Assembly: GCA_021397835.1 (NCBI GenBank)
Contig: JAJFZO010000882.1
Location: forward strand, 2,112,501-2,176,500
DNA length: 64,000 nt
Direction: 5' to 3'
Source of the DNA: Moringa oleifera
Taxonomy: Eukaryota; Streptophyta; Magnoliopsida; Brassicales; Moringaceae
A model generated the notes under the pieces. That model saw nothing but the letters and a program-made list of their open reading frames with translations. It had not been told where the DNA came from and did not search any database. This document shows positions 51,784 to 63,487 of this stretch, piece after piece. Both the position numbers and the translations under genes were made by a program. Within the stretch, counting starts at the first letter, position 1, and each line of letters opens with the position of its first letter.

Positions 51784-54700
51784 ATGGAGAACAAGACTAA
51801 AACCCAAGTGGAACCAAGACAAGGCCGCAGGTTAGTGTTCTTCCCTTTGCCACTTCAGGGCCACATAAACCCCATGCTGCAACTAGCAAATATCCTCCAT
51901 GAAAAAGGCTTCTCCATCACCGTACTTCATACTAGCTTCAACTCTCCAAACCCAGAATACTACCCCCACTTCACCTTCCATTTCATTAAAGAGAACTTGT
52001 CTCCTAATGAATCTTCCACAGCAGATCTCATTTCCTTGCTTACAGTACTGAACACCAAGTGTGTGGTGCCATTTAGGGATTGTTTAGCTCAGCTGGTGTC
52101 GGATGTTTCAGATGAGCCTGTTGCTTGCTTGATTTCAGATGCTATTCTGCACTTCACTCAAGCTGTTGCCCATGAACTTAAGCTCCCAAGGATGGTGTTG
52201 AGGACTGGTGGTGCAACTTCTTTTTGTGTTTTGGCTGCTTTTCCACTTTTAAGGGAAACAGGGTATCTCCCCATACAAGGTATTTGATTGTTTAGTTCTT
52301 CTTTCTTGACATTGTCTGAGTTGAACTAGTAGGAGAGTATTTTGTTGAGAATTTAAATATCAAATCTTAGGTAAGCCAGTGTAAATTCTCATGCTTATCG
52401 CACATTTATTTAATATTTTATTTTTTTTACAATACCATTTTGTTGAAATATCTTGAAAATAATTTTTTTATCTTGATTTTTTACTAGCATAAAATTATTT
52501 AAAATTTTCATTAACATAATCTTTACCATTATCAGATTTCAAATATTTAATCTTAAGAGTGGTTTCATTTTCAACCATAACTTTTTATTTTAAAAATATC
52601 AAACGCATCATATTTATTCTTAAAAAAATAAATTCATTCTTTTCTAGTTGAGTAATTAATGAATGTCACACAGTAGCTAAATCTTCCAATAAATGTTATA
52701 AGTGATGGCTCCATATATATGTATGAACTAATTCTAGTTTTCTCTGCTTCAATTTTTTTTTCCTTTGAAGAAACTGGCCCTTTTCGGTTTGTCAAGCATG
52801 TGGCTTTTACACAATTTATACTCTACGAATTTTAAATTTAACAAGTCACTATTTACTACCATGATCTTTATTTCCTTTTTACTCTAGCCCAAGCTGCAAT
52901 GTCATAAATCAAAGTTTATATTAGCGTTAACAACAACCGTGATGTCCTTACAACTTGAAGTCATGTAGAGAGTTTCAATTTTGTTCCCTTGAGCAACAAT
53001 CATGGCTTAGTTAACATTTTTTCAAATATTATCATTAAAAATCACTTTGTATACTTCATTATTAAGCTATTTCATAGAAATCAGATTTTTCATCAATTTT
53101 AACGCATGTCTCACCTTTTAAATCTTTTAAAAATTCTTATTTGACACTTTCAATTTAACATTATTTATACCAACTATATCCAAAGATTTTTCATCAATAA
53201 GATAAATCTTTCTATAATTATTAGCATCATAATTATTAGCATGAAAAGGCATCCCATAATCTAAAATTCAAGATTCAAGAGGAACTATGAATAGTCAAAG
53301 TAATGCACATCCTTTATCTCATGTGTGACAACATTTGTAGTATTATTTTTGTTCTTAATTTTTTTTTAGTGACTAATAATCATTCTTCATGTGACCTGAT
53401 TTCTCATAGTTTCAGCATTCTAGATTTAGACTTGCTTCTTTCATTTTTTTGACTTAGATTTACTCTTATTTGATTAAAATTTTTGTTAATTTCTGTTCTA
53501 TTATTGTCAACATTTAGGATAGAATTTAGAAATGATGTTTCACCTGAATCAATTATGTGAATCTCCTTTACAAGAATTCAATCATGATATGATTAAAGTT
53601 TAATTTTGCACTCCCAACAGAATTACTAATTGCAACCTTCATGGGCTCTTAGCTATTTGGTAATGATGTTATAAAAGTATTAGGGCACATACCTCATCAT
53701 TAAAGTCAATCTTAACAAAAAGCATTAACAATAGTATTAAACTCATTAAGATGAGTTATCAAATAGTTACCTTTACCCATTTTTAAATGAAATAATTTCT
53801 TCATTAAAGAAAAAAAACTTTGTTATTCGATAAAAGATTTTTCATGCATGTTAGATAGCATCTTAATGACTTGTCATATAATTACCTTCACCCAGTTTCA
53901 AATAGAATAACTTCTTCATAAAAAAAAAAACTTTGTTATTAATTGAAATGTTTCTCATAAATGTTAGATAGCACCTTTATTAGGCCCATAATTTTTTTTC
54001 GTCACATTGTGAGCAACAATTTTTAATATTATAAATCAAATAACCCTCAATACTTGTCTATAAAGAAAACTCTAATAATTTTCTGAAATCTTTTCAGGCA
54101 TTTGACTCAAAAATAATTTATGCGACTTTTTTTTTTTTTCATACAGATAATCTTCGATTTGTATTCTCTAGAAAGCATAATCTCTACCATCAAATTTGAT
54201 GATCCATGTGATGAATTTTTTTCACTACCCATTGCTTTTAATCTCAAGACTTAGAGTTCTGATACTAATTTTTGAAAATTTGAATACCAAAAAGCTTGTT
54301 AATGAGATTAAATATCAAATCATTAAAACATAAAAAAAATAATAATCAATATATGAAGAAACTAAACAATCTCAGAAACACACTTAATTAAAAGGTACAT
54401 CCACTTTATAACTATCACAATAAACTTTTTCATTATTAAAATAAATTACAAGAGAGATAACTTATTTCTTCCTAACATTTCCTTTATTGCAACAAGGTTT
54501 AGGGCTTTTTCACTCTTTATATAGAAATCTTCCATTTATAAAAGCTTAGAGCTAATAATATATGTGTGAAAATTTTAAAATACCATTATAAGTAAATTGA
54601 TCTCTAACATGCTTAACATATTTTGTCTGATTGCATATTATCAGAAATTAACAGATAGATTTATTGGATTTTTGCTGCTAAAACTATGTTGATTTATAGA

Positions 54701-55652
54701 AGCAAGAAACGAGTTTGTTTGAAGCATTTTCTTCATCTCAATGATTTTATCAGATTCTCGGTTAGAGGAACCAGTTGTTGACTTTCCTCCTCTCAAGGTG
54801 AAAGATCTTCCTGCGATTAACACTGGCAATCCAGAAGACCTGTATGCGGTAGTAAATGGCATGGTGAGTACAGCCAAGGCCTCTTCAGGAGTAATTTGGA
54901 ATACATTTGAAGAGCTTGAAGGCTCTGCACTAGCCAGTCTCCAGGAAGAACTTCAGGTTCCGATCTTCCCAATAGGTCCATTTCACAAACATTCTCCAGT
55001 CCCTTCAAGTAGCTTATCCAATCAAGATCAAAGCTCCATTTCTTGGTTGGACAAACAGGCTCCTAAATCTGTAATCTATGTAAGCTTTGGCAGTATTGCT
55101 GCAATCAGTGAAACTGAGTTTCTGGAGGTAGCTCGGGGACTAGCCAACAGCAAGCAGCCCTTTTTGTGGGTGATTCGACCAGGACTAGTCCGTGGTTCAG
55201 AGTGGCTTGAGCTATTGCCAAGTGGGTTCCTGGAATCTCTGTATGGGAGAGGACACATTGTCAAATGGGCTCCTCAACAGGAAGTGCTGGCTCATCCTGC
55301 TGTGGGAGCATTCTGGACTCACAACGGTTGGAATTCAACATTGGAGAGTATATCTGAAGGTGTCCCTATGATTTGTATGCCTTGCTTCACTGACCAGAGA
55401 GTGAATGCAAGATATGTCAGTGACGTTTGGGGACTCGGGCTGCTATTAGATAACGGCCTGGAGATAGGGGAGGTACAGAAGGCAATCACTACACTAATGG
55501 TGGATGAAGCAGGAGAAGAGATCAGAAACAGAGTTCTGCAATTCAAGGAGAAAGTAAATCGCTGTCTGAAGCAAGATGGGTCTTCATATCAATCCCTAAA
55601 CAGCTTGGTTAGTCACATTTCATCATTGGAATCATTCATTTTCTCTACTTAA
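51784..55652 (+). CDS. UDP-glycosyltransferase, UGT76-type
   Basis: Predicted cytosolic family 1 glycosyltransferase that adds glucose from UDP-glucose to a small acceptor. Relatives conjugate defence signals, cytokinins or terpenoids; the acceptor here is unknown. Two exons: 51784-52279 and 54754-55652, 464 residues, the normal length. Catalytic His27 ([12 protein letters not shown]) and partner Asp119 (CLISDAI) are present. The PSPG box runs from [20 protein letters not shown] to CMPCFTDQ and ends in Gln, the usual mark of UDP-glucose users. It reads THNGWNST where many UGTs have THCGWNST. C-terminal [19 protein letters not shown] matches the UGT76 pattern. The intron is at the usual position but is 2,474 bp long because of a Ty1/copia relic. 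Both splice sites are canonical and the frame is intact. Confidence 0.93.
52330..54640 (-). mobile_element. Ty1/copia retrotransposon relic, antisense in the UGT intron
   Basis: Translated on the minus strand, broken pieces of a copia polyprotein appear in the expected order. A gag segment lies near 53,720-53,810 ([11 protein letters not shown]). A degenerate zinc-knuckle segment follows at about 53,375-53,418, with an in-frame stop and Tyr at two Cys positions. A GAG-pre-integrase segment follows at about 52,770-53,100 ([24 protein letters not shown]), full of stops. A primer-binding-site-like string at 54254-54268 reads TTAGTATCAGAACTC on the minus strand, close to the initiator-Met tRNA complement used by plant copia elements. 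An LTR candidate runs from there to about 54,610. Integrase core, reverse transcriptase and RNase H are missing. It is not functional. Confidence 0.85.
53770..53990. repeat. Local tandem duplication inside the copia relic
   Basis: Two neighbouring copies about 118 bp apart share ACCTT(T/C)ACCCA, an A-rich tract, ACTTTGTTATT and ATGTTAGATAGCA. It may have arisen after insertion. Confidence 0.7.
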
Positions 55653-56061
55653 TAACTCTTCTGTGTATCTGAGCAGCTCAGATTAGTAGATTCAATAATA
55701 AAAACCAGACCTCTCAGAGAAGCCTCTCTTGTCTAATGCTGGACACAGTTATTCTCCTCCATATCATACTTGTTGTAACAATAAACTTGTCTGAAAAGAG
55801 AGTAAGTATGCAATGAAAGAAAGCATGGCAGATGTGTTGGTTGGCCAACTATTTGATTCCCATTTCTTGCGTGAAACTTCAAGTGGAGGATTCCTGGAGA
55901 TGTCTGCTTTTCCAAGAGTCATAAATCTTGAATATAGGGAGACAATCCTGCTTGAGCATCACGTTAGGAAACCTTTTCCAGGTGATCCATTAACATTGAT
56001 GAGACAGCTCAACTCATTTACTTCTCCAATGAACCAACTTTAATGGGAAACAATATACTAA
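55653..56061 (+). other. 3' flank of the first UGT76 gene
   Basis: Includes the 3' UTR and a 76-codon open frame at 55813-56043 with no recognised family. Composition is balanced and non-repetitive. Confidence 0.5.
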
Positions 56062-57066
56062 GGCCATCTCCAACTTTATACTCCAATTTTTTTATTTTTA
56101 ATTTATTTATATTAAATTAATGTTATAATATTACTTTAATAATATGACTAATAATTATTAATAAAATATTTATAAATATTAATTAATTAATTTAAAGTAA
56201 TAAAATAATTAACATAACTTAAAATTTTAATTTATTTATTTTAAATAAATTAATATTATATAATAAATATATCTTTTTAAAAAATTGAAATTAATAATTT
56301 ATCAAATTAATTTTATAAAAATATTTTTTTATAGAATTTCTACTTAATTATTTTTATGAGTTAATAACATTTTTACGATAATGTATGATGGAATGGTTTT
56401 AAATACACGATTTAAATTGTTATTAAAATTTGATTACATAATTGATATCAAATAAAATAAAATCACTAATATATTACAACATTTAATTTTTTGAATTACC
56501 ATGACAATTCCATAAATATTCAAATCAATGCATCACGAAATGTAAAATTATCAATATATTATAATATTTAGTTTTAATTAATGTTATAATTTGAGTTTAC
56601 GTTGTAATCGTTAATACGTTATTACATTTATTATTCTGTGATGTCAATTGAAATAAATTTTATTTTTATTATGTTCATGCAAAGTTTAAATTATATTATA
56701 AATTATTATAATTTTTATATATTTTAAATAATTATTTATTTATTATATATAATATATTATTAATTAAATAAATTATTATTATTATTAATTTAAATAAAAT
56801 AAAATTATATATTAAATATTAATCTTGTTTTGAAAATTTTAATAAGATATTTTTAATAATATATTTTTTTAATAATATAATATATTTATTAAAAATATAT
56901 GTGATTTAAAAACTTTAAAAAATAATTATATAAATTATTTTTAAAAAAGTATATTTAATGTGGTTAGTATATCTGCTGGTACAATATTATTACTGTACCA
57001 AGCTGCTGACGTTAAGTAGACTGTCAACATTAAATTATTATTTTATCGCATTCATTGGAGATGGCC
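56062..57066. mobile_element. Non-autonomous DNA transposon with 12-bp terminal inverted repeats
   Basis: GGCCATCTCCAA at 56062-56073 and TTGGAGATGGCC at 57055-57066 are exact inverted repeats bounding 1,005 bp of extremely AT-rich DNA without coding capacity. GGCCATCTCCAAC-type ends are common on plant miniature elements. Target-site duplication is unclear: TAA precedes the left end but not the right one. Superfamily not assigned. Confidence 0.7.
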
Positions 57067-57195
57067 CACTGAAAGATTACCGCAAGGTCCATATGAAAAT
57101 ACCCAAAGTAAACCATTCTTCTGTATTAAAAGTCTGGGAACATTGAACTCGGCAAAAAAGAAGAGAAAAATCACAGAAGAGCAGAAGGTGAATCA

Positions 57196-58793
57196 ATGGA
57201 GAAGCAAAGGAAAGGCTGTAGGTTGGTACTCTTCCCTTTGCCGTTGCAGGGTCATATACACCCTATGCTTCAGCTTGCCAATATTTTGTATTGCAAGGGT
57301 TGTTCCATCACAATCGTTCATACCAATTTCAACTGCCCTAACCCTTCAGGCAATCCCAACTTCACCTTCTGTTTGATTCCAGATGGCTTACCAGAAAGCA
57401 CAGCCCGGAAGAAAGATGTTGTTGAACTTGTGTCCCTCCTGAACATGAACTGTGAGGTACCCTTTCAGGATTGCTTGGCAAAGTTGTTATCTGATTCCAG
57501 GGAGCCTGTTGCTTGCTTGATTGCAGATGCTGTCTGGTATTTTGCTCAATCAGTTTCTGAAAGGCTTAAGCTCCCCAGGATCATACTGCGCACCAACAGC
57601 ATCTGTTCATTCCTGGCTTTATCTGCCTTGCCTGATCTGCATGAAAAGGGTTGCCTTCCCAATCCAGGTGCTTACTGTTCTGTCTTTGGCTCTAATATGT
57701 TGACATGATAGCCTTTATGTGAAATTGAATCCCTGTCTGTGGACCTGCTTCCGTTCTTCGGATCTTTCTTCTGGTAATTTTTGGATAAACAAGGACTATT
57801 ACAAGTAATACAGGACATATTCATTGTAATTCTAGTTTGATTGGCCTTCTTGTCCTGTTTTCACCATCCATTGTATATTACAAAGAGCTTCCTGGATGTT
57901 TTGCTTTGCCTTCAGAATCCGAAGAATATGTGCAAGTACCAGGGCTTCAAGCACTTACAGCCAAAGACCTTCCACTAATCAAAACGCAAGATCCTGAAAC
58001 TCTTTTCAATTCATTAGCTGTCCTTGTTGATCAAACCAGGGCCGCCACAGGAGTCATCTGGAACTCATTCCAAGACCTTGAACAAGTTGCACTAAACACA
58101 TTCAGACAAGAGTTTTCTGTCCCAATCTTCCCTATAGGTCCTCTCCACAAGCTCGTACCAGGTAAACCAAGTAACTTACCTTCAGAAGGCCAAAGCTCCA
58201 TCTCTTGGCTAGACAAGCAATTCCCAAACTCTGTAATCTACGTGAGCTTTGGGACAGTGGCAGCTTTCAGTGATACTGACTTCCTGGAGATAGCTTGGGG
58301 ACTAGCAAACAGCCAGCAGCCTTTCTTATGGGTGGTTCGACCCGGACTAGTCCATGGCTCAAAGTGGCTCGAACCACTGCCAAATGAGCTCCTGGAAAAG
58401 CTTGGTTCGACAGGACTCATCCTGAAGTGGGCACCTCAACGAGAAGTGTTGGCTCATCCTGCAACAGGTGGGTTTCTGACACACTGTGGATGGAATTCGA
58501 CATTGGAGAGCATCTGTGAAGGGGTCCCGATGATTTGTCAGCCCTGTTTTGGTGACCAAAGAGTGAATTCCAGATATGTCAGTGATGTTTGGAAAGTAGG
58601 GCTGCATTTGGAGAATCGGGTAGAGAGGAAGGAGATAGAGAAGGCGATCAGAAGAGTAATGGAGGATTCAGAAGGGCTGCAAATAAGGGAGAGAGTGAGG
58701 AATCTAAAGGAGAAGGCTGAGAGAAGTTTAAGACAAGAGGGTTCTTCATATCAATCTCTAGAAAGCCTAATTTGCTACATCTTATCTCTTTAG
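57196..58793 (+). CDS. UDP-glycosyltransferase, UGT76-type (second copy)
   Basis: Tandem paralogue of the preceding UGT; same fold and presumed UDP-glucose chemistry, acceptor unknown. Two exons: 57196-57667 and 57916-58793, 449 residues, with a 248-bp intron at the same position and phase as the first copy. Catalytic His20 ([12 protein letters not shown]) and Asp111 (CLIADAVW). The PSPG box runs from WAPQREVLAHPATGGFLTHC to CQPCFGDQ, fully canonical, ending in Gln. C-terminus QEGSSYQSLESLICYILSL. It is shorter at the N-terminus than the first copy and starts [20 protein letters not shown]. The shared ends with the first copy suggest a duplication older than the copia insertion. Confidence 0.95.
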
Positions 58794-59959
58794 TATTTCA
58801 AGTAGATGCACTTTATATATATTTGGTTTATATTGATTGAAATCTTTTGTTGATTTTATTTATAATATCTTTGGAAAAGAAATAAAAAAATATTAATTTT
58901 ATAATATATTATATTCGTGAAATAGAAAAAAAAAAATTGAAACCGATTCAATTGTTGATGTCTATATTTATTGAAAAGATTAGCATAAATCATAATTTTA
59001 TTTTTCGGTATCTTATGCAATCTTGCATAATTCCATAAATCCTGTTAAATTACTTTTATTGGAACCCTAATTTAAGTATCAAGAAAATTACGTAAACATA
59101 TTGATAAACACATAAAAATCGAGCATTTAAGAATGGTTATTGTTATATAATTGTTAAAATTATAATTTCAGCTTTAAGCAAATATTTATTATTTTTATTT
59201 TAAATATTTGAATTAAATAATATCTAGTTTTTTATTTGTTTAATTATAAAATTTAAAAAGTGATGGATTTCAAAAGCTTAAATCAAATCAAATCAAGTCA
59301 AAATAAATAAATAAATAAACCCAAAAAGTTAGTCAAGGGGAACCAACAAAACCCATGATGAAGATCATATCTAACAATTAATCTCCCAAGTTTAATTTTC
59401 TAATTATTAGTTAGAGATTGGACTTCAAAACATTATTAGATTAATTTTTTAATTTAAATTTAGAAATTTTAATTTATTTAAAATCTTAAAATTTCTAATT
59501 TAAGTCATATTCTAATACGTAAAAGATCTTCATGCCTACCTCTTTTTTCACCATTAAATTCTTATCTTTATTTAGTTATTTGCAACAATCTAAAAAATTA
59601 TTCTTTGTCTCATTATCTCTCTTCTATGTTCTTATCTCTTTCTCAATACATTATCACATGTTTCCCTATCTTGTGTTTGTTTTCTGTCTTGTAGCCATTA
59701 GAAGTGATGCTTCTCTGTAATGTTATCAATTCATTCTTTTAGATTCCTTTCTTTTTGCCAAAAAAGTTATTAAAAATTTGGGAAAAGTAAGATCTTGGTT
59801 GCATGAACACAAAAAATCAGCCCTTTTCATAAAGAGCCAATATGTTGTGATTCCTCATCTTCAGCGAGATCCCAAGATCATGATTGATAACAGTTTTTTC
59901 GTCATGAGCGCCATTAACAAGAAAGCTCTGATCTTCTGCTGAAAGAAGGAATTACCGTC
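58794..59959. other. Spacer upstream of the UGT709-type gene
   Basis: AT-rich with a less extreme part from about 59,520. The last 200 bp are the likely promoter and leader of the next UGT. No gene recognised. Confidence 0.65.
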
Positions 59960-61518
59960 ATGGAACCACGACAAGAACCATCTTCTCCTCCTCCTCCTCA
60001 TGTGCTGATCTACCCGTTTCCGGCTCAAGGCCATGTGAACTCCATGCTGAAGCTGGCTGAGCTGCTGGCTTTGGCTGGTTTGAGGGTCACCTTCCTCAAC
60101 ACCGAGCACAACCAGGATCGCCTTGTGCGTTATACCGATGTGGCAAGCCGGTTCTCGCGGTACGCGGGGTTCCAGTTCAAGACTGTACCCGATGGTTTGC
60201 AGGAGGAGCATCCGAGGTCGGGAGGCAGGTTTATGGAGATGTTTGATGCCATGGGAAGGACAACGAGGAGCCTGTTGAAGGAGCTGTTAGTAGGTTCCAG
60301 GCCTCGAGTGGATTGCATCATCGGAGATGGGATCATGGGGTTTGACGTCCTTGGTATCGCCGACGAGCTTGGTATCCCTGTTATCCGTTTTCGTACTATC
60401 AGTGCTTGCTGTTTCTGGGTTTACTTCTGCATCCCGGACATGATTGCTGCCGGTGAGCTTCCGATCAAAGGTAACATAACCTAACCCCCTCTGCTCTTTT
60501 TCCTTTCCATTGATGAACAATCAGAGTTCTTGAGTTGGTCCTAATTGTTAACTGGGTTAACGTTTTGATTGAAATTGAAGGAAGTGAAGACATGGATCGA
60601 CAGATAACGACGGTGCTGGGCATGGAAGCCTTCATCCGGTGCAGAGATCTTCCAAGCTTTTGCAGGGTGGACGATATGGAAGACCCACATCTCCAACTGG
60701 TCGCGACACAGACACGAGGAAACCCCCAAGCTAGTGCTCTCATATTGAACACCTTTGAAGACCTAGAAGGCCCGATACTGTCACACATTCGTTCAAAGTT
60801 CCCAAAAGTCTACGCCATCGGCCCTCTCCACGAGCACCTCAGCGTAAGAATCTCCAACAGCAAGATGAGATCTTCCCCATCTTCAAACAGTTTATGGGAA
60901 GTTGACAGAAGCTGCATTGCATGGCTCGATGACCAGCCTCTGGAATCAGTTGTCTACGTGAGCTTTGGCAGCATTGCAGTGCTGACAAGGGAACAACTCC
61001 TGGAGTTCTGGTATGGCCTTGTTAACAGCAAGAAGCGTTTCCTCTGGGTTTTAAGGCCGGATTCCATTGCCGGAGAAGAAGGGAATACACCGGTGGAGCT
61101 TGTGCAGGGAACCAAGGAGAGAGGGTACCTGGTGGGTTGGGCTCCCCAGGAGGAGGTCCTCGCCCATCGAGCCATCGGGGGGTTCTTGACTCATAGTGGG
61201 TGGAACTCAACTCTGGAGAGTGTAGTGGCAGGAGTGCCCATGATTTGCTGGCCTTATTTTGCTGACCAGCAAGTGAACAGTAGGTTTGTGAGTGAAGTCT
61301 GGAAACTAGGGTTAGACATGAAAGACACCTGTGACAGGAGAGTTGTGGAGAAGATGATGAATGATCTGATGGTAGAGAGGAGGGAGGAGTTTGTGAAATC
61401 ATCAGAGAGGATGGCCAAGTTGGCTAAGCAGAGTATCAGTGAAAATGGATCCTCTTGTTCCAATTTAGACTGTCTGATTGAAGACATAAGATTGATGCGT
61501 CTGCAAAGACATGACTAG
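59960..61518 (+). CDS. UDP-glycosyltransferase, 7-deoxyloganetic-acid glucosyltransferase-like (UGT709 type)
   Basis: Family 1 glycosyltransferase closest in pattern to UGT709/7-deoxyloganetic acid glucosyltransferases of iridoid metabolism; many plants without iridoids have relatives, so the substrate is not inferred. Two exons: 59960-60470 and 60581-61518, 482 residues, with a 110-bp intron. Signature N-terminus PHVLIYPFPAQGHVNSMLKL with catalytic His25, then TFLNTEHNQDRLVRYTDVAS and the pair Asp123 in CIIGDGIMGF. The PSPG box runs from WAPQEEVLAHRAIGGFLTHS to CWPYFADQ, ending in Gln (glucose). The second exon is divergent from the two UGT76 genes, so this is an unrelated clade placed beside them, not a recent tandem copy. 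Codon use is more G/C-rich at third positions than in its neighbours. Confidence 0.92.
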
Positions 61519-61741
61519 CTGAAGCTCTGCATTGGTTTCCTAGGGGTTGTATTCAATCAATCTCTCATTACCCATTGAAGTTTCAGATTAAAGCATATGA
61601 ATCTATGTCTTCAATAGCCAATTTGTTAAACACCCTTGTTGTTATTTACAGTGAAATCTTCTCAGAATAAAAGATTGTTATTGTAGTTGTATTTTGTCTT
61701 TAACGAGAATATTCATCTCCATTTGAAAAGTAAGATCCACT
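61519..61741 (+). other. 3' UTR of the UGT709-type gene
   Basis: Carries AATAAA-like polyadenylation signals (AATAAAAG near 61666). The antisense UGT pseudogene starts directly beyond it. Confidence 0.5.
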
Positions 61742-62345
61742 AATCTCAATAATTGGCCTTCTGCTTAAGCAACTTGACTCTCTCCCTCATTGCTATCCTT
61801 CTGCAGCGTCTACCATTACTCTTCTGATTGCCTTCTCTATCTCTCCTCTCTCCTGCTTGTACTCCATGCATTTCCAGGAACCCATTTGGCAGTGGTTCAA
61901 GCCACTCTGAGCCCTGAAGTGATCCAGGACGAACCACCCACAAGAAGGGCTGGTTGCCCTTGGCTAGCTCCCTGCAGGCTATTTTTTTTTTTCTTTTTCC
62001 AGGAACTCAGCTTCATTGATCTGTACAATACTCCCAAAGCTCATGTAGGTTACAAACTCAGCTGCTTGCTTGTCTAGCCAAGAAATGGAGCTTTGATCTT
62101 GCCTGAGAGGACTAATCCAGGGCGATGGACATTGGAAACTCCTGGCAGCATTGCCTGAGTGGATCTTCTTCCTGGTCTTTACACAAGTTCCATATGAGTC
62201 CTGCAGAACCCTTGGTTTCTTTCACAATGCTGCCTATGAGCTGATGCCAAGCCACTCCATAGTGTCTTCCAAACACCGGAAGGTTTACTCTTTCCGATAA
62301 CTCTCTCATCCCCAATTTGCAATGGGAAAAACACAAATCAGGACA
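61742..62345 (-). pseudogene. UGT76-like pseudogene fragment lacking the PSPG box
   Basis: On the minus strand, pieces of a UGT76 second exon occur in order but in different frames. First comes a segment GVAWHQLIGSIVKETKGSAG with LIWN. A stop and small deletion follow, then [20 protein letters not shown]. An A-rich tract then breaks the frame after EFLE, followed by [14 protein letters not shown] and [13 protein letters not shown]. Sequence then jumps to the C-terminal helix region ([13 protein letters not shown], in another frame) and ends near KLLKQKA. The whole PSPG box is deleted and there is no first exon. It resembles the UGT76 pair more than the UGT709-type neighbour, so it derives from a third UGT76 copy in inverted orientation. 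Confidence 0.9.
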
Positions 62346-63312
62346 CTGTTAGCTAGCCTGAAGGCTCTGAACCGCGCACTGTGAAAGGACAAGATTAGGA
62401 ACTCTTTGATTACTTTGTGCAAGAAGATAAGATAGCAGGCACATCACCGTCAAATCCTGGTGAACCTGTCCTGTCCAGTCCTGTCTCTGTCTGTCTGGTT
62501 TAGTCACATGACGAAACCCATCCAAATACTATCTATTGTAACTCCCTGGTGCGTAGATTAGCAGCTTTTACTTTTTTTTTCTCTCTTTATGGTATTATAT
62601 TCATTAATTTAGTTTAATTTTTTTAAAAAATAAAAAATGTGATATCAATTTTTTATCACAAATTTGATTTAAAAATTTATAAAAATATAAATTTATTTAA
62701 ATTATTATCATAAAAATTTAATTTTTAATATAATTTTTTTTAAAATTATATTGTTAAAAATTATAAAAATAAATTGTAACCCCAACATTTCTAGAAAAAT
62801 TGAATTGGAAATGTGCGTGAAATTCATTTGAATATTTAAGATATAAAACATTTCTGATTTTTAAATAAAAAATTAAATATATAATTAATTTATTAATATA
62901 TTAAAATATAAAATATAAAAATAAATTTAATTTAATTTTTTTAATATTTAATTTATTTGTTATTTTTAATAAAAATATTAAATATTAAAAAAAAGTCCAA
63001 TAAGGCCGTCCAAAGCATGCCTTGGCCCTTAAACACAGTAACTTCTATTTTCATTAACTGTTTTTTGGGTATTTAAAGCGGGTGTCCATAAATGGTGCAA
63101 AAACGACGCCACTTCACACAGCTTGTTGGGCTTGGACGCAGCCACGTGTGAGGCTGCATCAGAAGAACATCTCAATGATAAGACACGTAGCCCAGAGGAA
63201 GAACATCTGTCGAATGGCAAGAGTTCCATGGAAACTCGGGATTCTTCTGTTTCCACCGATAATTCTTTGCCTTGAAGGGAAGAAACAAGAAATCGCCAGA
63301 ATCCTTTGTAAA

Positions 63313-63348
<36 letters not shown>

Positions 63349-63487
63349 GTGTGGTGCATTCAGCGTGTTGTGTTCTTCACTGTAATAACTGAAGTGAAAT
63401 CCAGTTCTGCGGCAAAAGCCTGTAAGCAAACAGGGAGTCTCTGCACAACCTTCCGGAGAATCTCTGAGTTGACAGAATCCATCAACG
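62346..63487. other. Spacer and promoter region of the small heat-shock protein gene
   Basis: About 62,560-63,000 is AT-rich. From 63,060 on the DNA is balanced, the presumed sHSP promoter. GAAGAACATCT occurs twice (about 63163 and 63200), and other GAA/TTC half-sites cluster before the (GT)n(AT)n tract, but no perfect three-module heat-shock element was found. Confidence 0.5.
63315..63353. repeat. (GT)n(AT)n compound microsatellite
   Basis: GT repeat to 63330, AT repeat 63331-63348, then GTGTG. It lies about 140 bp before the sHSP ATG; the AT part may serve as the TATA region. Confidence 0.9.

Noticed and set aside
61022..61402. Antisense 126-codon frame in the UGT709-type gene
   Set aside because: Shadow of the second UGT exon.
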